From assembly GCF_000344685.1 (NCBI RefSeq), contig NW_006920419.1, forward strand, positions 824,243 through 888,242: a stretch of DNA of 64,000 nucleotides, given 5' to 3'. The stretch is from Gloeophyllum trabeum ATCC 11539 (Eukaryota; Basidiomycota; Agaricomycetes; Gloeophyllales; Gloeophyllaceae). A program made the translations under genes and the position numbers. Below the pieces are notes generated by a model. The model was not told the DNA's origin. It did not search any database and saw only the letters and a list, made by a program, of their open reading frames with translations. Below, in pieces: positions 33,508 to 44,459 of this stretch. Numbering within the stretch: position 1 is the first letter of the stretch; each line of letters starts with the position of its first letter.

Positions 33508-35046
33508 ATGTCGTCGAAGCGCAAATGGGACGACCCAGCAGAGGGCGAGTCGGCGTCGAAAGCTGTCAAGGTCGAGGACGGGAAGAGCGCGTCTGAAGCA
33601 GCAGCCGCAGCCGCCGCCATTGCTGCAAAAATCGCTGCCCAATACGCAGGCGCATCGCCGCTCGGCAAGGACCCCCACGACGCTGACTTCACGCATGATA
33701 TCGACATTAACGATGTCAGAAATAGGTACATGTTGACGAAGGGATCTACCCAGCAGCAGGTTAGTTGCAATGAGCGGAGATGGCACGTCTGCTTTCCTTG
33801 ACCTCCGCTAAACAGATTCATGATGAAACGGGTGCTTCAGTTAGCACGAAGGGAACATGGTACCCAGATAGGGCAAAGGCGACCGAGAAGGACCCGCCGC
33901 TGTATCTTCACATCTCTGCCTCATCGAGGGAAGTGTTGCAGAAGGCGATAGACAAGGTTAATGAGCTCATTAATACGGATCTGGGACCTTTGGTGGAGGA
34001 TAAAAGCTCTCGACTACGCGAGAAGGTGAGTGCACTCATCTCCGTTTTGGTCCACGAGCGGATCCACATCGCTGCTGGTTTATGCCCGGCTTGTCTCACA
34101 TTCTGACTGATAACGTAGCGGAAATGGCCTGAAGAGAAGCTCCCGATCGGACTGGAGTCCATCCGCAACTTCAACGTGCGGGCGAAGGTTGTCGGACCTT
34201 CCGGTCAGTTCGTGAAATATATCCAAGCGGAAACGGGGACTCGGGTTCAGATCAAAGGTCTCGGTTCCGGATTCGTCAACCAAGAGACGGGACGTGAGGA
34301 GGAAGTGCCGATGTATATTCATGTAACGTGCGTCAGATCGTTTAGCGTAGGTCTCCTGAGTCTAATGCTGCGGTTTCCAGTGGCCCCGATGAATCCCAGG
34401 TAGCTCGCGCAAAAGTGCTTACGGAAGACCTGCTTGAGGTAGTGCGCGCCGAACACGCCAAGGTTGCACAGTGGCTTCAGCACCAGCAAATGGAACTACA
34501 TCAAGCGCAGATGCAATATGCTTCCTACGCTGCTGCGTATACCGTACGTGCAGTGTCACTGACTGCGCGGATCTTGTGGCGTAATGCTGACATACCTTCT
34601 CGCATCGGCTTCTAGGGTTATGCTCCTCAGCCGGGCGGCGCTCCTCCGCCACCTCCAGGTGCATCTCCACCACCACCACCTCCTGACGGGAGCCAACCCC
34701 CACCTCCTCCGGGCGGTGCCCCAGCAGGGGCCGGTCAAGGCGCTGTTCCGTCAGCGAATGACGTGGATGCGTACGCCGCATATTGGTAAGGATACACCGC
34801 GAGCCTTCATATCTGCCTGTTGAAGTCTAATCGTTGGCGTCTTTCAGGGCTGCATACGGCTACGACGTGAACTCTCCGCAGTTCAAGGAATGGGCTGCAA
34901 GCCAGCAACAGCAATACGCTCAATACTATGCTCAACAAGGATACGGCACGCCCAGCCAAGTGCCTGGAGCTTCTCCGCCCGCTCCGAATGGTGCCGCCCC
35001 TCCTCCACCTAGCGACCCAGCACCCCCTCCACCACCTCCAGCTTAA
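33508..35046 (+). CDS. KH-domain RNA-binding protein (KHDC4/BLOM7-like)
   Basis: Six exons: 33508-33759, 33816-34025, 34119-34327, 34381-34543, 34616-34785 and 34848-35046, giving 400 residues. The N-terminus KRKWD and an Ala-rich helix (AAAAAAAIAAKIAAQY) are followed by a first KH-like segment (RNRYMLTKGSTQQQIHDETGASV) and a second with GLESIRNFNVRAKVVGPSGQ and YIQAETGTRVQIKGLGSG, in which VGPSGQ is the GxxG loop. The C-terminal half is Pro/Gly/Gln/Tyr-rich with repeated PPPPP tracts. In animals this family (KHDC4, formerly BLOM7) binds pre-mRNA and affects splice-site choice and snoRNA processing. A nuclear role in splicing is inferred. All splice junctions are in phase. Confidence 0.88.
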
Positions 35047-35956
35047 GCCCTAGTCATGGTTTAACTCACATATCTGCACCGTTGTGAGAGAGACTGAACA
35101 CTTAACACTGCGATATCTTTTAGGGATCTGGGTAGCATAATGTTTCTGAATCGGCATGTAGAGTGCATTGCGTTTGATCTCTTGACTGTTGTCGTCTAGC
35201 TATCTAGGTGCTGCTGTCCTACCGTGGTGGGCGAACGCAAGGGGTGAGTTTGCCACAGTATGATAAGGGTGTCAAGCTGCGTTTATGACGAATGTGAATG
35301 CAGTAGTACGGACCGTGATGGTGTGACGGAAGGACGGGCGAATTGCAACAGTAAGTGAGGGAATGAATGCGTAGAGATGGCCTTGTTCCGCATGTCCTGC
35401 AATTTCCGCGTCAACTCACGGGGCCTTCGCGTCTCCAGCTACCTCTCAAGCTGCCTTGGGCACAAGTGAAATGTCGTCTCTTTCGCCGTGACCGTAGGTG
35501 TCTGTACATCATAAATCCTCCGGGTCGCTGTAGGTGATATAAAAGTCGCCTATGTTCCGTGTGGCGTCCAAGAATTACTCATGGGAGCACGCCGCAATCT
35601 CTGCAGCCTGCGGGAGGATTGCAGTCATAGGTGTATTGAAGGTGTATAATTATGCCGAAGCAGATGGACTTCCACCTCATCTCTTTATGTGCGCAGCTTT
35701 CCTAGCGCAGTTTTAGGACAACGGCGCATTCCTGCGGAGCTTGCGTGTATCTGCGGTTCCGAGGGCTGCATCCGAAGCATCTGCGACACCAGCCGACACC
35801 TCCACTTTTTCTCTTTGATGGGGTAAGGGGAGGTTACGCTAGTTCGTAGACACTGGCAGACAAATCGTATGATGGTTAGGATAGTTGTATCGATCGGAGC
35901 CTGCGCAACGGATGCATATACCAGAGGCAAAGTACACAGAAATCATGCAGCTATAA
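35047..35956. other. Intergenic region between convergent genes
   Basis: 910 bp with no supported gene; presumably the 3' UTRs of both neighbours. Confidence 0.4.
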
Positions 35957-37876
35957 TCAGCGACGACTGCTCGAGCTCCACATCGTCCTGGGTATCCGGT
36001 AGCTCTCGCGTTCGTACGCATGCTCGTCCCATTCCACAGTCATAAAGCGCTCGACTCGCACTTCCACAGCCAGGTCGCTCGAGTCCCCGTGGTCTAAGCT
36101 CAGACCGCTCTGAGGTATCTTCGAGGCATGGTCGACGCTCGCATTGCTCTGGTGCTGCTCTTCAAACTGCGAGCGGACTGCCTGGCTGATATCCCTGGGG
36201 GATCGCAGGGAGTGCGCTACGATTGCCGGAGCACCGGTTTCGTATGCACGCTCGAGGGCGGCGTCTATGAGATGCTATCGTCAGAGGGTCCCTGGTGCAT
36301 GGATCAAAGCAAACGTACCATGCAGATGGATCAGGATCTTCTGGCTCATGATCCAAGTGACGGCGTATCCCAGAGAAGCGCTACAGCAAAGGGTTAGTGT
36401 TCTTCCTAAGCACACAGACTCGATTATGCGTACCCAGCGGACTAAGGACGGGATCCGGCGATGAGCGTCAGCAAGGACAGCGGGCTTGACACATACCTGA
36501 AGCGCTTCGTCGCTGGTCCTGTATAGTATTGTGTTGAATACATTGACGCCTGAAGAATCCGCCTCAATGAGATCTTGCGATCGAAAGATTCGTAAGACTT
36601 AGTACCTGTCAGGGCTACAAAGTAGAGCAAGCCATCATACAACATCCTAAATACTTCCTGTCAGCCTGCCCACCCAGCTATTGGATGATGAAGAAGCACG
36701 CACATCCTGATCAGACGCGTAACTCGGGTACTGCAAGATATTGCTTCAGGAGCGCTTCCTTAATGGGCGCAATATGACACATACCTCGGCGAGTGGTCGG
36801 GATTGAACTGTGCGAGATAGAAAATGGATATACACAAAGTTCCAAAGTCGTACAGCATGGCGAATAAATAGTACAACCAGGCGACTAAGTGTTCTTCCGC
36901 GTTCCCTGGAGTACAGCTAGAACTTGGTCAGATGGACTAGGAATTGGTAGAGGCGAGTTCATACTCACTTGCCCTAACAGTCAAGGGTTGCGAAGAACCG
37001 ACAATGTCAGGGCAAAGCGTGGCGAAGTAACACTTTTTCACATACAAGACGAGATATTGCTGGGGAAAGATGAGTATCGATGAATATGAGAGAGACGATA
37101 GGTTACTCACGCATTCTCTCATACATGTTAGTGAACCACTCGAGCTAGGACAGGCTCGTTACCTGAGTCCCTCAAAAGATGATCGACTTACAGTAGTCAC
37201 GATAAAGAATAGAACAAGAAGGATGCATCCTGTTGTCCGAGACCTGCGAGATATATTATACGTCCTGCCAGGGAAATCAGAAGGACGACACAGGCGGGCA
37301 AAGAAACAACCGACCGGAATCCTAGGATAAGCTGAGAGATCATGTTTTGAAGAACTAGCGTATCCTTAGCATGTTCCGCCGCCCCCGAAAGGCCGACAAC
37401 TCACCTTTGAACACGGGCGCCACAATATAGTAGCGAGCGCAGACTTCCTCCGAGAACGCATGCGAGAAGAAACCGACGTTGCTGGCAACCATTACCACTG
37501 CACTGACATAGCTGTTTGTTGTTTTAACGCAAAGATGCTTTCGCGCCCGGTGCCAGACATACCGTATTGACATAAATAAGCAACAAGACAAACTGTCATG
37601 GCGGAATGCGTTATGGATGGAATTTGATCATCAAGAGAAGCATCAGGAAGCACGTACCTGGGATGTGCAAGAGAACGTTGGCTACGGTAGACTCTCCATT
37701 CAGCAGGTAGAGTAAGGATGTAGCTGCCAATGAAGACGGAGACAATGTCAGTGAACCAGATGAAGCTGCAAGCGATCCACTCACTCGTACAAGGCGATGG
37801 AGAGAGACGCCACTCGTAAGTATTGTTCTGTGGTGGTCGTAACTTTAGGAGGCTGCCATGGCTCGAGCACCGGCAT
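35957..37876 (-). CDS. DUF6533-type multi-pass membrane protein, 16 exons with microexons
   Basis: Exons: 37876-37785, 37723-37658, 37592-37563, 37511-37405, 37354-37315, 37264-37192, 37144-37111, 37059-37046, 36973-36969, 36916-36785, 36730-36704, 36646-36606, 36549-36497, 36441-36434, 36380-36319 and 36264-35957; 363 residues, all phases closing. The N-terminus EQYLRVASLSIALYDYILTLPAEW is the DUF6533 start. About seven hydrophobic helices follow: VVMVASNVGFF, MISQLILGFRTYNISRRS, TTGCILLVLFFIVTT, EEHLVAWLYYLFAML and DGLLYFVALTGVNVFNTILYR. GNCTPGN is a lumenal or external loop, and ASLGYAVTWIMSQKILIHLH closes the membrane part. A 100-residue hydrophilic tail ends the protein. The family is abundant in mushrooms and of unknown function. 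Exons of 14, 5 and 8 nt are required to give the family sequence. Confidence 0.8.
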
Positions 37877-38451
37877 CGACTAGGACGATATTCACTCTCG
37901 CTGAAGAGCACGACGAAGACGGACGATGAGCGTCGAGCGTCGGGTGCAGCACAGCACTCTGCCCCACAAATTTTATATCAGGGGTTACGTTGTTTGATAT
38001 TCATTCAGTGCGGCGCTCCCGCCGGGGCCATCGAGACACTCAAAGACATCTCGGATCAAATAGATAATCTCAGTCAAATCTTAGCGCCAGGAACCAATAC
38101 ACCCTATTGGTGGGGCCCCCACCCGGTCGAATCGTCGTCGTGAAAGATAGCTCAATAAATCACTTGTGAAACAAAACCATCAACCTAGTCGCGCTGAAAT
38201 CTGCACTAAATAGCAGTCGAGAGTCCAGTACACAAGACACAGGAGCGACACCATCAGCAGGTACCATGTTCTGTCGTTCGGTATATCGTACACAGATGCC
38301 ACTAGTCTACTTTAATCCACTTTACTCAATAGAGCTGACATGGAACCGCGTCCGCGAAGGAGGAAGACGTCGCTCATTTGACGTCCACAGCGTAGCGATA
38401 CCACCATTTTTAGCAATGAAGAAAGCAGAGGCTCGCCGTGGAGAGTCTTGA
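37877..38451. other. Intergenic region, no gene seen
   Basis: 575 bp upstream of the DUF6533-type gene and downstream of LYS2, both on the minus strand. Confidence 0.4.
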
Positions 38452-41400
38452 TTAGAGGCCCGTGCGACCGACGGCTTTCGTCGCGGAGCCATTTTCCAGC
38501 GTAGGTAGCCTTTTCTCTGCCGTCGGTACGGTAGGTGCTGGTAAAAACCCGACCTCAACTAACCAGGCCAAGTACTTCCCCATAAGGTCCTCTGAGACGG
38601 TCATACTTGGCGAGCACCCATTGCGAGTCAACAGCGCCCTTGTGTTGGCATCGTTGAGTTCCGGAGCCTTGGTACTCGTCGGTAGATCATCTAAGACGAA
38701 GTGCAGCAGAGGGAACAAGGCATTGTCTTGGACTTCCATGACATGCTGCTCCAAACGCCGCCGCCAAACCAGATAGTCGCACTGCTGCACAGCGTAGCCG
38801 TACGAAGCCAGTGAAGTCAGAATTTGGTTGAAGGTGGGAAGCGGTCTAGCGGTAACATGGAACACGGAGAGCGAGGCGTCTAAGGGAGTTACAGCAGCAA
38901 GGGCAGTACAGGTCGCCACACGATCCACAGGCACCATGTTGACAGTGTTGTTGATATCAGGTATCAAACCGAGCTGTATAGACCCCTTCACCATGCGCCA
39001 GATGAAGTCATCAGTGTTTGTCACTGCAAAAGAATGACGAAATGTCTCAGCATGCGTTCCATCGGAGGAAAAGGGGTACCCACCTGCAGAGTCCGAGGCG
39101 CCAACGACATAGCCTGGACGAACGATTCTAGTGGCCAAGCCTCTTTGGCTAGCGTCGAAAAGCAGCTTTTCGGAAACCCACTTCGTCTGGCCATAACCCG
39201 TCTTCAATGATGACCTTGCTCCTTCCAGGTTGTCATCTTCCGGCACTCCTGCATCAGGTCGGCCTGATTGTGCGTCTGACAAGCGAACATAATGCTCCGA
39301 GTCTATGGCCGACGTCGAAGAGACGAACACGAACGCCTTTGGTTTCTCTGTCGCCGCCAGCTGCATGCCCGTCAGAGTAGACATGACGTTGGCTGAGCGT
39401 AGTTTGTCATACGGATACACCCAGTGCACCTGGCGAGCATAACGTGTCAAAATGCTGTGTAAAAGATCATAAAATTATCTTCACTCACCAGTGCACCATT
39501 ATGCAGGATGACATCGGCTTCACTTGCGATGCGATTCCACGCATCATCCCCAAGGCCCAGATGGTCAAAGCTGAGGTCACCAGTCACTACCTCGAGACGC
39601 CCCGTCTTGATCCATTCCTCATCCCAAACGCCACGATCAGAGACGGATTCCCGCAGCCTGTCGAGAGCCTTCGCAGATGACGAGGCACGAACAAGGGAGA
39701 TAACCTTCTTCACTCTTTCCGCTCGCTGTAGAAGATCGCGAAGAACAAAGGCGCCGAGGAAACCCGTCGCGCCGGTTAAGAAAACAGTCAAAGGGCGACT
39801 GCCGAAGTCTGAGGGCAATGATCGGTAAGACGGGGGTAGCTGCGTCGTCAGCTTCTCATAGTCCTCTCCGTACACGACGGCCGCTTTAGGTGTGACCTTC
39901 GCAGCGCGGGAGTCCTCTGACTTCTCACCCGCTAGGCCCAGATCAGCATTGCGGAGAGTGTCGACCTCCGCTGCAAGTTCTCCGATGGTCGGTTTATCGA
40001 AGACCAGTCCTAGCGGCGCATCGATAGCGAAGGTCTTGCGAATCTCAAAGATCAAACGTGTTGCGAGAATAGAGTGGCCGCCCAAATCGAAGAAACTCTC
40101 GTCCAAGGGGACTGGACTCGGTGCATTGGGTAATATCTTCGCCCATATCGCCCGTATGGCCTCTTCTGTAGAGCTAGCCTTCTCGCCTATCCCATCCTCA
40201 CGAGGCCGCTCTGCGGAAGCGGCTTGCGCGGTGTCAGGGAACGGAAGCGCAGGCTTGTCGATTTTACCGTTGGGATTCAACGGCATCCGTTTCAGGGGTA
40301 CGAACACTAGAATGAAGAATGCATCAGACAGGTTGTGAATAAGCAAGAGGGATTGGCTCACAAGTTGGCACGCTATAACTCGGTAGCTTCTTCTTGAGAT
40401 GCTCCCGAATATCCTTGATTAGTCGCCTGTATCGCCGCATCCCCTTGACAAGACCCTTGTCGTCTTCACCGTCCGGTATATCGCTCTCAAATTCGTCCAG
40501 AGCAGGAACATCCAGCGGGACGAAATAGCTAACAAGGATCTTCTCTTCGTCCTTGTCCCTCCGCACAAGGGTGACGTTCTCCCTCACCAGAGGATGCTGG
40601 CTGAGGTGCGTATCAATCTCACCTAGCTCGATCCTGAACCCGCGAATCTTGACCTGGTCGTCCGCCCGGCCAGTACACTCCACGATGCCGTCGGGCATGT
40701 AACGGCCAAGATCACCGGAGCGATACATACGATCCCGTATGCCCTTCCAGAATGCAGCCTCTGGCCCGGGCGAGCCGTCCTCGGGATGCAAAATCGTGTC
40801 TCGCCACCCCGGATGCGACTCCGAGAACCAGTTTGTGACGAACTTCTCGGCGGTGGCCTCGGGATCTGAGTATCCCTCGGCCAGCCCGCCAGAGCGGACG
40901 TAGATCTCTCCCACTTCTCCAATAGCGCACGGCACGTTCCTGTCGTTCCTGTTCACGACGAGGAGCTGGACGTCGATCATCCCTTCACCAGCCGGCATGA
41001 TATCTTTCTGCGTAGCCAGGAAGGTAGGATCTTCCGTGACACTCGGGATCGCAAAGTAGGACACGGCCCGTTGAGTCTCGGTGGTGCCGTACATGTTAAT
41101 GATGCAGACGTTCTTCGCCAGAGCCTGCAGTCTTGAACAGTCTCTCTTGGTCAGGACGTCTCCGACGAAGAAGGCGCTGCGCAGAGATGGGATCTGGCGG
41201 CTGGCTTGGGCAGACAACAGTTGACCCATGGCCGGGGTAAGATGTGTCACCGAAACTTCGCTATCCGCCATCCACTCTGCCAGCCGACCCGGGGTACCAA
41301 TGTCATCCGCAGTGGGTACATGTAGCTGAGCACCAAAGAACAGCGGCGTAAACACTAGACTGCATCAGTACATAGATACTTCCAGTTACATGCACTGTAT

Positions 41401-43032
41401 CCTTACTATCACGTTGAATCGGATCGTGAGCGATACCGCTGAGCATGGTAAACTTGGAATGTTCCCCAATCCCGAATCGCTCGCCCATCCACGGGAAGAA
41501 ATGGGTCAGGCTATAGTGTCTGCCCTTGACACCTTTAGGAATACCAGTACTCCCGCTCGTGAACGATAAAGTACCGACGCTATCGGGGCCCAAGACAATT
41601 CCGGGGTCACTGTCACCAAGGTGAGCAGAAGTCGCCAATACATCCGCTTCAACACCGTTGGAACCTCCAGAAATGTCGCCATTGGGTAGAAGATCCAGAG
41701 CGGGAACTTCGACGCGTAACTGCAATTCGTTGGACATGAATTCACGAACTGTTGGGCTGATTCTTCCGGCTCCCTTGAGGACGACCAATCCTCGAGGCTG
41801 GGAAACCTTTAGGTATATCGTCTGCCTCGAAGGTGGATAAGCCGGATCTACAGTTGGGCGATACAATCAACACGCGGTCTACCGCTGAAGGAGGCCTCGA
41901 GGAACCAAAGACGCGACCACTCACCGATAACGGAGAACGTCGCACCGGCTTTTAAAACAGCCATTACAGCTACCACAAGCTCGACGCTCCGGTACGCGTA
42001 GACCATGACGACTTCCTCCCGCTGGATGCCACCCTGGAGCAAATGATGCGCCAAGATGTTGGAGGCTCGGCGGATGGCACCGTAAGTATATACGCGCTTT
42101 TCCTGAGGTGCACCCAGGGTTGCTGAGGGGTAACTCTGGATCACACAAGGGCGCTCGGGCCACTTGATAGCGTTGCGGGAGAATACATCTGTGATCGCGC
42201 CTTTGAAGTCACACCAGTGGAGATCGGCTGTCGGGTCCGGCAGTCGCTCACGCTGGGCCGGTGTCAGCAGGCTCACGGAGCCCACAGGAGACAGAGGATT
42301 CGAAGCGACCTTGCGTAGCAGAACAGATAGCTGGTCCACTATAAAGGAGATCCTCAGAGATGTGAATAACAGTGAGTTATATACAAGGCGGAGGGAGATA
42401 CGCGGCGCGATGGAGGCATGGCTGGAAGCAGGGGGACGGGTGATGAAGACGGTGAGGTCAGACGTTAAGCTGGTGGATCGGATGAAGTTCTCTTTCGGTT
42501 CGTCAGTTTCGTCAAAGAATCGTACCCGGAATAGCGGTCGTGCGCCCTCAGCATTTTCCTCTTTCTCCCTGCCCAGCGCTTGAAGTATGGTTTCGTACGG
42601 TAAGACGTCGGCTTCTGCCTCCTTCTCCACCAATTGGACCTTCTGTACAACAGCCCAGAATGGGTCCGTCGGATCCACGCCGAGCCTTAATACCAGAGGT
42701 TCACTCGAAGATGCCGAAGACGATCCGATTACCAGATCGGTGTCGCCAGTGTAACGGTGCAGCAGGACACTGAATGCCGCCAGAAGAAGGTGGAAGGGAG
42801 ACGGCCTCTGAGCAGCATTTTCCTCGGCATCTTCGTCTTCGTCATTTCCGTTTTCGCTGTACAGGGCAAGTTTCAGCAAGCTACGAGATGTGGATTCGGA
42901 AAGCTCTGCAACATGAGCGGCCTCTACAACTTTTTGCGGACCAGAAGGCCTCGGGTAATCAGTCGGCAGAGAGATAGAGGTCAGATTTTGTAGCCTGGCT
43001 ACGACGCGCCGTAGACGGTCTTGGTCTGACAT
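38452..43032 (-). CDS. LYS2: L-2-aminoadipate reductase (alpha-aminoadipate reductase, Lys2)
   Basis: Six exons: 43032-41925, 41847-41407, 41354-40362, 40306-39489, 39429-39084 and 39023-38452, giving 1425 residues, the usual length. Lys2 activates aminoadipate with ATP, holds it as a thioester and reduces it to the semialdehyde with NADPH, in the fungal lysine pathway. An N-terminal condensation-like region precedes the adenylation domain ([67 protein letters not shown]). The carrier domain is [17 protein letters not shown] with the phosphopantetheine Ser. The reductase domain starts at [18 protein letters not shown] and includes [15 protein letters not shown] and GYGQTKW. All signatures are intact, so it should be functional once phosphopantetheinylated by Lys5. 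The last intron (39083-39024) removes a stretch absent from the family. Confidence 0.96.
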
Positions 43033-43200
43033 CTTCCGCGCTTTTGATGCACGCCGTAGCTTTCGTCCCGTGCCTTTGCACGCCCTGAAGCTGTAAAGTA
43101 GAAGTGCCTGCTATGGAAACTTTAATTGCACTGCAGAACGAAATGACTCGCGTCCACGTGACCCGTGATTGGTATCACGTGGCTCTTGTGCGGCCGATAT
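43033..43200 (-). promoter_or_regulatory. LYS2 promoter elements: TGACTC and paired CACGTG
   Basis: A TGACTC box lies at 43144-43149, about 110 bp upstream of the LYS2 start. This is the core site of Gcn4/CpcA-type general amino-acid control regulators. Two CACGTG palindromes follow at 43155-43160 and 43176-43181, with an inverted CCAAT (ATTGG) between them. Recognition is by motif only. Confidence 0.4.
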
Positions 43201-44451
43201 CACAGATAATATCAGGACAGCTCCGATATCTCCGACTGGCGACTGCCTTGCCCTTTGCGAAGCACACTAACGCGCACCTTTCGTCGTTATATCTCGCGAT
43301 CAAATGCAGTTGAAATATATCGGCGGTTCATTTGCGAGAGTCTCTACCAATAACACCAATAACCAGCATCTACCAGTCAGGAAAGTTCCAGATCAAGGAG
43401 CACTGGCAGAAAGTAACACGACCCCGACCCAATCACCCACCTTGAGTCTGAAAAGCTGGAGATTCATCAATGGTGTGCATAGCTTATAAGACTATCCACA
43501 CGGCTAGGTCGAAAGTTACTGCGACCAGCAGGTTGAATCAGGCCCTACTCGCGGGAGTATGAAGCTGTCAACAACTCCCATTCGGCACTACTTCAGCGAA
43601 TCAGGACTCGTCTCCGGACAGCGGTGCCCTCGGATATTCCTGCGACACCGAGGGTGCATTGAAATCTTGGATCAGTCTTCTGTGGAACGCGCCGCGAGGC
43701 CGGGGAGTTTCGACATTCACCACAGCAGCTCTGCTCACATATTTATAAACAACATTCATCAGACCGTCCTAGGGTTTACATGATACCTGCTGCGAACAAG
43801 AGTGCTTCCCTTCGAGTGTTCCATCACCAGCCGTAACTCACCGAGTTCTAGCTATAACTACAAAAGTCAGATGTAACACCGATTGTGAACCCTTCCGCTG
43901 GGTCGCGATGGGCTTGCGAAAGTGACACTGCTTTCAGGTCTTCTGGAATGTAGTCTGCTACTGGTAGTCACCCCAAGTCAGAAATACGCCAAGCGCCACA
44001 AATCCGGGGATACTTTCTGATCCAGCATCAGCGAAGCTATGCTGTCTTCGCGGAGCTAGGTCGGCGCTCAATTTCTCCTGCGAGCTGGACGCACTGGAAT
44101 CCACATTCTCACTGCGACTTCGAAGGACGTCTAGGCTCTACTTCGAGAATGTATTTAGCGTGTGCAGGTCGCCCCCAAGGTATCGAAACCACTTCGAATC
44201 GCCGAAGTAATAACTACATAGTGTAACCAAGCGTATCTATTCTTGCTGATGTCCCATCATATGACAATTCATCATGGAGACATCAGCTTCCATCCCCTTG
44301 GGGTGCTGACATTTCTGCGTTTATCCCAGCTATCCCCGGCTCCGGGGCATATATATGTACTGGAGCTCTAGAGAAGTCGGGTGTGGCGGACTAAGATTAG
44401 TCGCATCCCCTTTGGCTCATACCACGACGCCCTCCATGCCCCTGCGACCCG
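43201..44451. other. Divergent intergenic region, no gene seen
   Basis: It lies upstream of both LYS2 (minus) and the second DUF6533-type gene (plus). A 74-residue ORF at 43559-43783 has no features supporting it. Confidence 0.4.
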
Positions 44452-44459
44452 ATGCCTAG
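44436..44459 (+). promoter_or_regulatory. uORF overlapping the start codon
   Basis: The ATG at 44436 opens a seven-codon frame (MPLRPDA) whose TAG at 44457-44459 lies just past the main ATG at 44452. If transcribed, it would compete with or couple to initiation of the DUF6533-type protein. Confidence 0.35.
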
